DNA of 64,000 bases from Cohnella fermenti (GCF_004801405.1 NZ_SSOB01000028.1:1-64000), one strand, 5' to 3'; positions 16,951 to 25,424 are shown, numbered from the stretch's first letter. The notes: generated from the letters alone by a model not told the origin. Translations and numbers: made by a program.

Positions 16951-18051
16951 ATGGATGCGGCATGGAATGCCGGCGTCAATGCCGGATTCGAGGATGCGGA
17001 GACAGATCGGGCGAGCCAAGCTTCCAGCGTAATCGAGCTGAGAGGACTAACGAAGAAGTACGGGGACTTCACGGCGGTGGACGGACTGGATCTGTCGATT
17101 CGCCAGGGAGAGATTTTCGGGTTGCTTGGGCCCAACGGCGCGGGCAAAACAACCACGATTCTGATGATGCTCGGCCTGACCGAGCCGACGGCCGGAAGCT
17201 CGACGGTGTGCGGCCTCGACTCGACGCGCCAGCCGATGCAGGTGAAGCGCAGGGTCGGCTATATGCCCGACGACATCGGCTTCTACGAGGACCGTTCGGG
17301 CCTCGACAATCTCGTCTACACGGCGAGGCTGAACGGCGTCCCCGAGAAGGAAGCCCGCGAGCGGGCGCAGCAGCTTCTCGAGAAGGTCGGCCTGGCCGAA
17401 GCGGCGCGGAAGAAGACGGGAGCGTACTCCCGCGGGATGCGCCAGCGGCTTGGCCTCGCCGACGTGCTGATCAAGCGGCCGGACGTCATCATCCTCGACG
17501 AGCCGACGCTCGGCATCGACCCGGAGGGCGTTCGCGAGCTGCTCGTCTTGATCCGCGAGATGAGCCGGAACGAAGGGCTGACCGTCCTTCTGTCCTCTCA
17601 CCACCTGCACCAGGTGCAGCAGATTTGCGATCGGGTCGGCCTGTTCGTCAAGGGACGGCTCATCGCCTCCGGCGACCTCGACACGCTGTCCCGCGAGCTG
17701 GACGGCGGGCCGACGCACCTCGTCGAGCTGGACGTGGCGGGCTGGTCCTCCGCGCTTGAGGAGACGCTATTGTCCGTCGAAGGCGTCCTGTCGGTCTCCC
17801 GCAGCGAGGCGGACGCGCTCGCAGGCCGGGAGGCGGACGCACTCGCGGGCCGGGAGGCGGACGGTCACGGCGCTCCGAACGCCGCCGCGACCGTCCGCGT
17901 CGCCAGCTCCGTCGACTTGACGGCGCAATTGGCCGCGGCCGTCGTCACCTCCGGAGCCGCGCTGCGCGGTCTGCGGCGAACGCGGTACGGCCTCGACGAC
18001 ATCTATCACCGCTACTTCGAAGGAGGGGATTCCCATGGGCGGACTCATTGA
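16951..18051 (+). CDS. ABC transporter ATP-binding protein
   Basis: 366 aa. The nucleotide-binding domain has Walker A GPNGAGKT near residue 63, signature YSRGMRQRLGLADVL near 152, Walker B VIILDEPTLGID and the H-loop SSHH. The C-terminal extension (about 250-366) is typical of ABC-2 exporters. It contains a tandem octapeptide EADALAGR, twice complete and then EADGHG, encoded by a 24-bp DNA duplication at 17808-17862. Its 3' end overlaps the permease start by 17 bp. The substrate is unknown. With the NEW3 protein and the permease it forms a three-gene exporter unit. Confidence 0.93.
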   Translation: MDAAWNAGVNAGFEDAETDRASQASSVIELRGLTKKYGDFTAVDGLDLSIRQGEIFGLLGPNGAGKTTTILMMLGLTEPTAGSSTVCGLDSTRQPMQVKRRVGYMPDDIGFYEDRSGLDNLVYTARLNGVPEKEARERAQQLLEKVGLAEAARKKTGAYSRGMRQRLGLADVLIKRPDVIILDEPTLGIDPEGVRELLVLIREMSRNEGLTVLLSSHHLHQVQQICDRVGLFVKGRLIASGDLDTLSRELDGGPTHLVELDVAGWSSALEETLLSVEGVLSVSRSEADALAGREADALAGREADGHGAPNAAATVRVASSVDLTAQLAAAVVTSGAALRGLRRTRYGLDDIYHRYFEGGDSHGRTH

Positions 18052-19144
18052 ACGGCTGCGGCTGCCGGCGTCCTTGCGGCGCGGCGCGGATTCGCCGGGA
18101 GTATCGGGGGGGCGGCCGGGAGCGCCCGGGACGCAGGCGCGGGGAGCGGCGGAGCGGGAGCGCCGCCCGGCCGGCTCGGGCTCGGCGTTCTGGGTCATGG
18201 TGCAGAAGGAATTCGGCGACCATATCCGCAGTTGGCGCTTCCTCATCCTGCTCGCGCTCGTGACCCTCGCCTGCATCGGCTCGATCTATTCGTCGATCAC
18301 GGCGCTCAAGGACGCGCAGGAGGCGGCGACAGGCAGCGGATCGGAGATCGATACCTCGTTCCTGTTCCTCAAGATGTTCACGATATCGGACGGCTCGCTG
18401 CCCAACTTCCTGACGTTCCTGTCGTTCCTGGCGCCGCTCATCGGCATCGCCATCGGCTTCGACTCGATCAACTCGGAGCGCAACAAGGGCACGCTCAGCC
18501 GCGTCATGTCGCAGCCGGTGTACCGGGACGACTTCCTGAACGCCAAGTTCGTCGCCGGCCTGCTCCTGATCGCCGTCGTCGTCTTCTCCCTCGGCTTCCT
18601 CGTCATGGGAATGGGGCTGCTCACGATCGGCTACCCGCCGACGCCGGAGGAGTTCTGGCGAGTCGTTATCGCGCTTGTCATCACGACCGTCTACGTCGGG
18701 CTGTGGCTCAACCTGAGCCTGCTCTTCTCGGTCCGCTTCAAGCAGGCGGCGACTTCCGCGCTGAGCGGCATCGCGGTGTGGATCTTCTTCCTTGTATTCT
18801 ACGGGATGATCGTCAGCCTGATCTCGAACGCGACAACGCCGGACGCCGCCGCCGGCGCCGATGCCTACATCAACCAGCAGAACTGGATGATGCTGCTGCA
18901 GCGGCTCTCGCCCGCCTATCTGTTCCAGGAAGCGGCGTCCACGCTGCTGCTGCCCGATGTCCGAACGCTGAATCCGTTCGTCACGCAGGACCAGGCGTAC
19001 CTCGCCATCGACGCCCCGCTGTCGTTCGGGCAGAGCCTGCTGCTCGTCTGGCCGCAAGTGGTCGCGATCGTCGCGGAGACGGCGCTGTCGTTCGCCGCTT
19101 CCTACGTGGCGTTCATGCGCCAGGAGATCCGGTCGCGGTCGTAG
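18035..19144 (+). CDS. ABC-2 type permease
   Basis: 369 aa. A basic, Gly- and Arg-rich N-terminal tail of about 50 residues is followed by FWVMVQKEFGDHIRSWRFLILLAL and six predicted transmembrane helices. The large extracytoplasmic loop between the first two contains DSINSERNKGTLSRVMSQPV, the ABC-2 permease signature. It overlaps the ATPase gene by 17 bp and ends the operon. It is a NosY-like member of the ABC-2 family. The N-terminal tail is unusual and may be over-extended if translation starts later. Confidence 0.9.
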   Translation: MGGLIERLRLPASLRRGADSPGVSGGRPGAPGTQARGAAERERRPAGSGSAFWVMVQKEFGDHIRSWRFLILLALVTLACIGSIYSSITALKDAQEAATGSGSEIDTSFLFLKMFTISDGSLPNFLTFLSFLAPLIGIAIGFDSINSERNKGTLSRVMSQPVYRDDFLNAKFVAGLLLIAVVVFSLGFLVMGMGLLTIGYPPTPEEFWRVVIALVITTVYVGLWLNLSLLFSVRFKQAATSALSGIAVWIFFLVFYGMIVSLISNATTPDAAAGADAYINQQNWMMLLQRLSPAYLFQEAASTLLLPDVRTLNPFVTQDQAYLAIDAPLSFGQSLLLVWPQVVAIVAETALSFAASYVAFMRQEIRSRS

Positions 19145-19176
19145 CCGTACAAGACTAATAAGCGCGACGAGGCTAG

Positions 19177-19206
19177 CCTCCAGGTGAGTGAACGCTCACT
19201 TGGGGG
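19177..19206 (+). terminator. Hairpin after the NEW3-ABC operon
   Basis: A 12-bp stem with two G:U pairs (CCTCCAGGTGAG / CTCACTTGGGGG) lies 33 bp past the permease stop. No U tract follows, so termination is plausible rather than clear. Confidence 0.4.
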
Positions 19207-19262
19207 CCAGCTCCCGTTATGGCAGCGATGGTTAGCGCGTCGATGGCGATGGTTGGGAGCTT

Positions 19263-19594
19263 GAATGCTCATTTTTTGAGCATTCGGCGGGTCGGTGGCG
19301 ACGGTCGGGAGCTTGAATGCTCATTTTTTGAGCATTCGGTGGGTCGATGGCGATGGTTGGAGGCTGAATGCTCATTTTTTGAGCATTCAGCAGGTCGATG
19401 GCGATGGTTGGAGATTGAATGCTCATTTTTTGAGCATTCGGCGGGTCGGTGGCGACGGTCGGGAGATTGAATGCTCATTTTTTGAGCATTCGGCGGGTCG
19501 GTGGCGATGGTTGGGAGATTGAATGCTCATTTTTTGAGCATTCAGCGGGTCGATGGCGATGGTTGGAGATTGAATGCTCATTTTTTGAGCATTC
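19263..19594. repeat. Palindrome array A2: seven 51-52 bp units
   Basis: The 23-bp core GAATGCTCA-TTTTT-TGAGCATTC starts at 19263, 19315, 19366, 19417, 19469, 19521 and 19572. All seven copies are identical, while the period alternates between 51 and 52 bp. The spacer (GGCGGGTCGGTGGCGACGGT and variants) is conserved within this array but unrelated to that of array A1, which has the same core 16 kb away. Because the period shifts frame, the array is not coding. No gene lies between 19145 and 20469. Confidence 0.95.
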
Positions 19595-19657
19595 AGCGGG
19601 TCGATGGCGGTCATGGTTACTGCTAAGAACCTCCTGCCGTTGCCGCCTAGCGGGATT

Positions 19658-19832
19658 ATATGCGGTTTTTCACATTCGCCGGCCTGGAGTTGGAGGGAAT
19701 CTGGGCGTTTTATGCGCTTTTTAGCATATATCCAGCATTCCCGACCATAAATTCCTCTATTTATGCTATTTTTCATATATAATCGCCCAAACTGCCCCTT
19801 ATCAAGCTGTGCCAATGTGATTTTTCACATAA
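19658..19832. repeat. Palindrome array B1: four ATGTGA-N4-TCACAT-type units
   Basis: Palindromes of the form ATGYG-N6-YRCAT occur with TG at 19661, 19713, 19764 and 19816 (periods 52, 51, 52). The last, ATGTGATTTTTCACAT (19815-19830), is a perfect inverted repeat. The two middle copies are degenerate. Spacers between them share no obvious sequence. The array follows directly on array A2. Confidence 0.85.
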
Positions 19833-19843
19833 AATTTGTTGGG

Positions 19844-20400
19844 TTCGGCGGATTTGGTGACTTGGCGAGTTCGGCGAGCTTGGTAAGTTCGCTGAATTCG
19901 ACGGTTCAGCGAATCCAGACGAGCTGGCTAGTTTGTTAAGTTCGGCGGGGTTCGGCGGATTTGGTAGCTTGGCGGGTTCGACGAGCTTGGTAATTTCGCT
20001 GAATTCGACGGTTCAGCGAGTCCAGACGAGCTGGCTAGTTTGTTCAGTTCGGCGGGGTTCGGCGGATTTGGTGGCTTGGCGAGTTCGACGAGCTTGGTAA
20101 TTTCGCTGAATTCGACGGTTCAGCGAGTCCAGCGAAGCTGGCTAGTTTGTTGAGTTCGGCGGAGGATCGGCGGATTGGGCGGCTTAAGCGAGTTCTGCGG
20201 GCTTGGTAATTTCGCTGAATTCGACGGTTCAGCGAATCCAGACGAGCTGGCTAGTTTGTTCAGTTCGGCGGGGTTCGACGGATTGGGTGACTTAAGCGAG
20301 TTCGACGAGCTTGGTAAGTTCCCCGAGTTCAACGGTTCAGCGAGTCCAGCGAAGCTGGCTAGTTTGTTGAGTTCGGCGGTTTCAGTGGGTTTGCCGGGTT
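19844..20400. repeat. Five tandem repeats of about 107 bp
   Basis: The anchor GCTGGCTAGTTTGTT recurs at 19923, 20030, 20137, 20246 and 20354, so the unit is 107-109 bp. Each unit contains an 8-nt-loop hairpin CGCTGAA-TTCGACGG-TTCAGCG (changed in the last copy) and an arm of TTCGGCG/TTGGTA triplet-like elements. Copies differ by a few percent. No open frame persists with coding character. The block fills the gap before the GH13 gene end. Confidence 0.92.
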
Positions 20401-20422
20401 TGCCGAATTCGGCAAATGCAGA

Positions 20423-20461
20423 GGGGCCGTCCTGAAGTCCGATGACTTCCGGGACGGCCCC
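20423..20461 (-). terminator. Terminator of the sugar operon
   Basis: A perfect 10-bp GC-rich stem GGGGCCGTCC / GGACGGCCCC, extended by inner pairs (TGAAG / CTTCC-like), lies 9 bp beyond the GH13 stop codon. The minus strand then reads TCTGCATTTGCC, a weak U tract. Confidence 0.65.
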
Positions 20462-20469
20462 CTGCGGTT

Positions 20470-22227
20470 TTATTCGACGGCATAGATCCGCGCCTCGTGC
20501 GGGTGCAGCTTGGTTCGGCCGCTTGCGGATTCGGATTGGCCTTCGGGCTCGCCCTGGCATTCGCCCTGACATTCGCCATCCGCCCCGCCTTCCGATCCGC
20601 CCTCGCCCTTCGAGCCGCCTGCCGATTCGTCTCCGAGCGCCGGTGCCGGGTAGTTCCCGAGCAGAAGCCGCAGCTTGCGCCCGGCCATGCGCGCCGGCCA
20701 GATCAGCTCCGCCGCCTCGTCTCCGTGGTTAAGCGCAACGAGCCAACGGACGCCGTCCAGGTGCCGCTCGTACACGTACAGATGCTCATCGTCCGCATAC
20801 TCCGGCCATTCCTCGAACTCCCCGTAAGCCAGCACGTCGTGCCGGTGGCGAAGGGAGATCAGCTCCCGGTAATACGCGTAGATGGAATCGGGGGCAGCCA
20901 GGTCGCGCGCCGCGTTGATCTCCCGGTAATTGGGATTGACGCGAATCCACGGCGTACCGGAGGTGAAGCCGGCCTCGCGCGAATCGTCCCACTGCATCGG
21001 CGTACGCGAGTTGTCGCGGCTGAGCGGCTGCAGGCTCGCCAGCACTTCGGCCGGCTCCCGGCCGCCCGCGACCTCCTCGGCATAGCGGTTGCGCATCGCG
21101 ATGTCGTTGTACTCTTCGATCGAGTCGAAGCGCACGCCTGTCATGCCGATCTCTTCTCCCTGGTAGATATAAGGGATGCCCGGCAAGGTGTGCAGCATCG
21201 TCGCGAGCAGCTTGGCGGACTGCACCCGATACGGGCCGTCGTTGCCGTAGCGCGACACCTGCCGGGTGTGGTCGTGATTGTTGAGGAACTGCGAGTTCGC
21301 GCCTCTGCCCCACAGCCCCTCGTACCAACGCCGCTGAATTCGTTTGAAGCGCAGCATGTCCCACGACGGCATCTCGTCGCACACCTCGAAGTGGAACAGC
21401 ATGTCGAGCTCGCCCCGGTCCTCGCCGACGAACTTCAGCCCTTCCTCCGGGGTGACGAACGCCGCCTCGCCTACCGTGACGATATCGCGGCCGGCCAGCA
21501 CCCGGGCATTCATCTCCCGGATAAAATCGTGCAAGCCGGGGTTGTTCGTCAGATAGCGAATATCCTCGGGCCGCTCCGCGTCCGGGAAGCCGTCCGGCTT
21601 CGCCAGCAGGGCGATGGCGTCCAGCCGGAAGCCGTCGATTCCCCGGCTCAGCCAGCGCCGCATCATGCCGCAGATCGCTTCGCGCAGCTCCGGGTTGCGC
21701 CAGTTCAGATCGGGCTGCTCCGCGGCGAACGAATGGAAATAATACTGCTCCGTCGCCGCGTCCCACTCCCATGTCGAAGGCGAGAAGTAGGAGCGCCAAT
21801 TGTTCGGAGGCCCGCCCCCCTCGGACGCATCCTTCCATATATACCAGTCCCGCTTCGGGTTGCTCCGCGACGACCGCGATTCGAGGAACCACGGGTGCAG
21901 ATGCGACGTATGGTTGACGACCAAATCCATGATCAGCCTCATGCCCCGGCGATGCGTCTCGGCGAGCAGACGGTCCAGCGTCTCCAGCGTCCCCGCCTTC
22001 GGCATGATCGACTCGTAGTCGGAGATGTCGTAGCCGTTGTCCAGATCGGGCGATTCGTACACCGGATTAAGCCAGATGATGTCCACGCCGAGCCCCCGGA
22101 TATAGTCAAGCTTCTCGATAACGCCGTCCAGATCGCCCACGCCGTCGCCGTCCGTGTCGTAGAAGCTCCTCCAGTACACCTGATATACGACGGATTTTTT
22201 CCACCAAACACGCTTGACCGCGGTCAT
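20470..22227 (-). CDS. GH13 alpha-glucosidase
   Basis: 585 aa, cytoplasmic (no signal). It hydrolyses alpha-glucosidic bonds of imported oligosaccharides. GH13 regions: DLVVNH (101-106), GFRLDAIA with nucleophile D203, TVGEA with acid/base E254, NNHDH with D319; QPDLNW at 171-176 is the oligo-1,6-glucosidase subfamily signature. The residue after the nucleophile is Ala, as in alpha-1,4-specific maltases, whereas alpha-1,6 enzymes usually have Val there. Residues 537-571 are a low-complexity insert rich in Gly, Glu and Ser (ECQGECQGEPEGQ) within the C-terminal beta domain, not usual for the family. It is the last gene of the importer operon. Confidence 0.93.
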   Translation of the reverse strand: MTAVKRVWWKKSVVYQVYWRSFYDTDGDGVGDLDGVIEKLDYIRGLGVDIIWLNPVYESPDLDNGYDISDYESIMPKAGTLETLDRLLAETHRRGMRLIMDLVVNHTSHLHPWFLESRSSRSNPKRDWYIWKDASEGGGPPNNWRSYFSPSTWEWDAATEQYYFHSFAAEQPDLNWRNPELREAICGMMRRWLSRGIDGFRLDAIALLAKPDGFPDAERPEDIRYLTNNPGLHDFIREMNARVLAGRDIVTVGEAAFVTPEEGLKFVGEDRGELDMLFHFEVCDEMPSWDMLRFKRIQRRWYEGLWGRGANSQFLNNHDHTRQVSRYGNDGPYRVQSAKLLATMLHTLPGIPYIYQGEEIGMTGVRFDSIEEYNDIAMRNRYAEEVAGGREPAEVLASLQPLSRDNSRTPMQWDDSREAGFTSGTPWIRVNPNYREINAARDLAAPDSIYAYYRELISLRHRHDVLAYGEFEEWPEYADDEHLYVYERHLDGVRWLVALNHGDEAAELIWPARMAGRKLRLLLGNYPAPALGDESAGGSKGEGGSEGGADGECQGECQGEPEGQSESASGRTKLHPHEARIYAVE

Positions 22228-22279
22228 GGCGCTCCCTCCAGCCTCTGTCTAATCTCGTTGTACCGCATCGATCCGCCGC

Positions 22280-23116
22280 TTACTTGACCGCGCCGGCGGC
22301 GATGCCTTTAATGATATATTTCTGTGCGAACATGTAGAAGATGACGACCGGGATGATCGTGAGCGTCAGCCCCGCCATCGCCAGATTCCACTGAATCGTG
22401 AACTCTCCGAAGAAATAAAACGTCGACAGCGGAATCGTCCGCAGCGCCTTGTCCGAGAGCGTCAGCGACGGAAGCAGGTAGTCGTTCCACATCGCGATGA
22501 CGTCGAGGATGGCGACCGTAATCGTGATCGTCTTCAGCATCGGGAATACGATTCGCCAGAACACCCCGAACTTGCTGCAGCCGTCCAGCGTGGCCGCCTC
22601 CTCCAGCGCGATCGGAACGGACTTGATGAAACCGTGGTACAGGAACACCGCCATGCTGGCATGGAAGCCGACGTTCATATAGATGAGGCCGCCGCGCGTG
22701 TTGAGCATCGGGATATGCAGCGCTCCGCCAATCCAGTCCATCACCTGCATGAGCGGCATCATCAGCGTCTGGAACGGGATCAGCATCGTCGAGACGAACA
22801 CGAGGAAGATGATCCGGCTCAGCCTGTTGTCCGTCCGCACAAGCATCCACGAGGTCATGGAAGCGAGAACGACAACGATGGCGACCGACACGATCGTGAT
22901 AAACAGCGAGTTGCCGAAGGCGGTCATGAAGTTCATCTTGTCCATCGCCTTGGCGTAATACTGGAAGCTGAACGATTCCGGCAGCGCCAGCGCATTGCGA
23001 TACAATTCGGCGCGGTCCTTGAAGGAGTTGACCAGCATCAGGTAGATCGGGGAGAGGAAGGCCAGCGCGACCAGCACGAGCAGCGTACCGAGCGAAGTTC
23101 GGCTAGTTCTGTTCAT
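22280..23116 (-). CDS. Sugar ABC transporter permease, MalG type
   Basis: 278 aa with six predicted transmembrane helices. The EAA loop that docks on the ATPase reads LEEAATLDGCSKFGVFWRIV near residues 185-204, followed by P. It begins LGTLLVLVALAFLSPIYLML and ends YIIKGIAAGAVK, both typical of MalG/CUT1 inner-membrane subunits. Its ATG overlaps the upstream permease stop by one base (TGATG). It pairs with the MalF-type subunit. No ATPase is encoded here, so a shared MsmX-type ATPase elsewhere is expected. Confidence 0.94.
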   Translation of the reverse strand: MNRTSRTSLGTLLVLVALAFLSPIYLMLVNSFKDRAELYRNALALPESFSFQYYAKAMDKMNFMTAFGNSLFITIVSVAIVVVLASMTSWMLVRTDNRLSRIIFLVFVSTMLIPFQTLMMPLMQVMDWIGGALHIPMLNTRGGLIYMNVGFHASMAVFLYHGFIKSVPIALEEAATLDGCSKFGVFWRIVFPMLKTITITVAILDVIAMWNDYLLPSLTLSDKALRTIPLSTFYFFGEFTIQWNLAMAGLTLTIIPVVIFYMFAQKYIIKGIAAGAVK

Positions 23117-23988
23117 CAGTACTGGACCTCCCTCTTCTTCGTGATGATCACCTGCGTCAGCGTGACGGCGGCCACCAGTACGAAGAATACGATTGCCTTG
23201 GCTTGCCCGAGCCCGTAATGCCCGTAGCCGAATATCTCATTGTAGATGTTCATCGCGAACAGCTCGGTCGAGTTGCTCGGTCCTCCCTTGGTCAGCGACA
23301 GATTGACGTCGAATATTTTGAACGCGCCGGACAGCGTCAGGAACAGGCAGATGGTGAACGACGGCATGAGCAGCGGGAACACGATCCGGGTCAACCGTTG
23401 CCACAGATTGGCCCCGTCCACTCGGGCGGCCTCGTTCAGCTCGTCGGGAATGCCCTGGATGCCGGCGATGTAGATGATCATCGTATATCCGGCCATCTGC
23501 CAGGTGAACACGATAACCATCGCAAACAGCGCGGTCTGCGGATGGATCAGCCAATTGAAGAAGATGGCGTCCATCCCCGTCTTGTCGCCCAGGAACTTGA
23601 ACACGTCCGTAAAAATAAACTGCCAGATGTATCCGAGAATAAGCCCGCCAATCAGGTTCGGCATAAAAAACATCGTACGGGCGGCGTTGCTGACGCGCAG
23701 CTTCATCGTCACGAGCAGCGAGAAGACAAGCCCGAGCACATTAACGAGAATCAGCGCGAACACGGTGAATTCGATCGTATGCCAGGCCGAGGTCATGAAT
23801 CGGTCGTCCTTGAACAGCTCGGCATAGTTGTCGAACCCGACGAACTCCTTCGGGTTGGCCGGGATGCCGTCCCACGTCACGAAGGAGTAATAGATGCCGA
23901 TCAGGAAGGGCACGATGACCACGGTCGCGAAGACGAGCAGCAGCGGCAGCGTAAACAGGGCAAACCAACCTTTGTTGCGTTTGGACAT
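23116..23988 (-). CDS. Sugar ABC transporter permease, MalF type
   Basis: 290 aa from ATG 23988, with AAAGGAGG 8 nt upstream; a GTG one codon earlier is possible. Six transmembrane helices (LFTLPLLLVFATVVIVPFLI first). The EAA motif is ELNEAARVDGANLWQRLTRI followed by VFPLL. CUT1-family importers move oligosaccharides through a MalF/MalG pair. It is separated from the upstream solute-binding gene by 102 bp containing a hairpin, which would lower permease expression relative to the binding protein. Confidence 0.94.
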   Translation of the reverse strand: MSKRNKGWFALFTLPLLLVFATVVIVPFLIGIYYSFVTWDGIPANPKEFVGFDNYAELFKDDRFMTSAWHTIEFTVFALILVNVLGLVFSLLVTMKLRVSNAARTMFFMPNLIGGLILGYIWQFIFTDVFKFLGDKTGMDAIFFNWLIHPQTALFAMVIVFTWQMAGYTMIIYIAGIQGIPDELNEAARVDGANLWQRLTRIVFPLLMPSFTICLFLTLSGAFKIFDVNLSLTKGGPSNSTELFAMNIYNEIFGYGHYGLGQAKAIVFFVLVAAVTLTQVIITKKREVQY

Positions 23989-24037
23989 CACGATCGCCTC
24001 CTTTCGAGTAAGTTGCGCACAGCCGATTACAACGAAA

Positions 24038-24062
24038 GCCTAACGCCGGAATCGGGTTAGGC
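24038..24062 (-). terminator. Intra-operon hairpin between binding protein and permease
   Basis: A 7-bp perfect stem GCCTAAC / GTTAGGC followed on the minus strand by TTTCGTTG lies between the solute-binding protein and malF-type genes. Such attenuating or mRNA-stabilising hairpins commonly raise binding-protein levels above permease levels. Confidence 0.5.
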
Positions 24063-24090
24063 CTTCGCATCCGTCTTCTGGCAGAGCTCC

Positions 24091-25335
24091 TTACTTCGCT
24101 CCCTTGGCCCAGGCGGCATCGAGATTGTTCAGGAACTGCTCGCCCGTCATATCCTTGGAGAGGAAAAAGTCCTGCGCGGCCGGCGCCAGATCGTTGACGA
24201 TGATCCCCTGCGGGAAGTAGCTGTGTGCCCACGGGATCGTGTTGCCTGCCTTCGTCGCCTCGAATACGGTCTGCGACAGCGGGTCCAGCTCCTTCGCCTC
24301 GATGTTGGTCATCGCCGGGATAAACTTGAATTCGTCCACAATCGCTTTTTTACCGGATTCGCTCGTGAACAACCAGCTCAGGAAGGCGTTGGCCGCCTTG
24401 ATCTGATCGGCATCGGCCTTGTTGTTGACGACCCAGTTGCTCGCGACGCCGACTGCGATCTTGTCGTTGCCGGCGAGCGGCAGCGCCATCATGCCGACAT
24501 CGAAGCCGATGTCTCCGTAATCCGCCAGCATGCCGTAGCTCCAGTTGCCCTGGTGCACCATCGCCGTCTTGCCGGTCGCGAAGTCGCCCATCTGCGTGTC
24601 GTACTTCACTTCCATCGGATTGACGGTGTTCGCCCGGATCGCTTCCATAAACTTGGCGAACTCCTGGAATTCCTTCGTGTCCGCCATCTTGACCTCGCCC
24701 TTGTTCAGCTTGTCGATGAAGTCCTGCGGATCGGCTTGCAGAGCGAACGGCGTATTGATGATGTGGCCGATCAGGAAGTACGCCTCCTGCGACAGGCTAA
24801 GCCCGTTGATGCCGTCGGCCTTGAACTTCTCGAGCGTCTTCGTAAACGAGTCGAGATCGGTAACGTCCTTCGGATCGACAAGGCTCTTGTTGTAGACGAG
24901 ACCGTAGCCTTCCACGCCGTAAGGCACGCCGACAACCTTGTCTCCGTCCATCAGCGCCATGTTCGGCGCGATGTCCTTGGCGAACGATTCGTTGGTGAGA
25001 TCCGCATAGTAGGACTTGAACTTGTCGGCCTCCGCGCCGGTGCCGACACTGAAGATCGTCGGCCCTTCCCCGGCGGCGAGCTTGGCTTGCAACTGCGTCA
25101 TGTACGCATCGCCGGCGGAGCCCCATACTTCGACCTCGTTGCCGGTTTCTTTTTTGTAGGTTTCTGCGAGCTTCTCGAGCGGCTCCGCGATTTCGACCTT
25201 GGACTGGAACAGCGATATCTTCTTAAGCTTCTCTCCGCCCGTCCCGCTCTCCTTGTCCGAATTGCCGCATGCAGCCAGTGCCCCGGCCATGGCCGTGACC
25301 GTCAGTAAAATCGAAGCATTTTTTACAAAACCCAT
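24091..25335 (-). CDS. Sugar ABC transporter solute-binding lipoprotein
   Basis: 414 aa from ATG 25335, 8 nt after GGGGAGG; an ATG two codons earlier is too close. The lipobox LAAC places the lipidated Cys near residue 23 (GALAACGNSDKE). The mature protein is a MalE-like extracellular binding protein (family 1), with the family region VVGVPYGVEGYGLVYNK and repeated aromatic residues. It captures an oligosaccharide outside the membrane for the MalF/MalG-type permeases downstream. A GH13 alpha-glucosidase in the operon suggests a maltose- or isomalto-type alpha-glucoside. Confidence 0.93.
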   Translation of the reverse strand: MGFVKNASILLTVTAMAGALAACGNSDKESGTGGEKLKKISLFQSKVEIAEPLEKLAETYKKETGNEVEVWGSAGDAYMTQLQAKLAAGEGPTIFSVGTGAEADKFKSYYADLTNESFAKDIAPNMALMDGDKVVGVPYGVEGYGLVYNKSLVDPKDVTDLDSFTKTLEKFKADGINGLSLSQEAYFLIGHIINTPFALQADPQDFIDKLNKGEVKMADTKEFQEFAKFMEAIRANTVNPMEVKYDTQMGDFATGKTAMVHQGNWSYGMLADYGDIGFDVGMMALPLAGNDKIAVGVASNWVVNNKADADQIKAANAFLSWLFTSESGKKAIVDEFKFIPAMTNIEAKELDPLSQTVFEATKAGNTIPWAHSYFPQGIIVNDLAPAAQDFFLSKDMTGEQFLNNLDAAWAKGAK

Positions 25336-25395
25336 TCCCATAACCTCCCCGTTTATATCTTCAGTAAATTTTATTAACTCCTACTTCATATACCC

Positions 25396-25424
25396 AATAT
25401 ATTCGTATTTGAATACGCTGTCAA
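25396..25424 (-). promoter_or_regulatory. Promoter of the sugar operon with operator in the spacer
   Basis: On the minus strand TTGACA (25419-25424) and TATATT (25396-25401) are separated by exactly 17 nt. The spacer holds the palindrome CGTATTTGAATACG (25404-25417, two perfect 6-bp arms around TG). A repressor bound there would block RNA polymerase. The divergent-domain candidate is the LacI protein encoded next to it. Confidence 0.8.
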
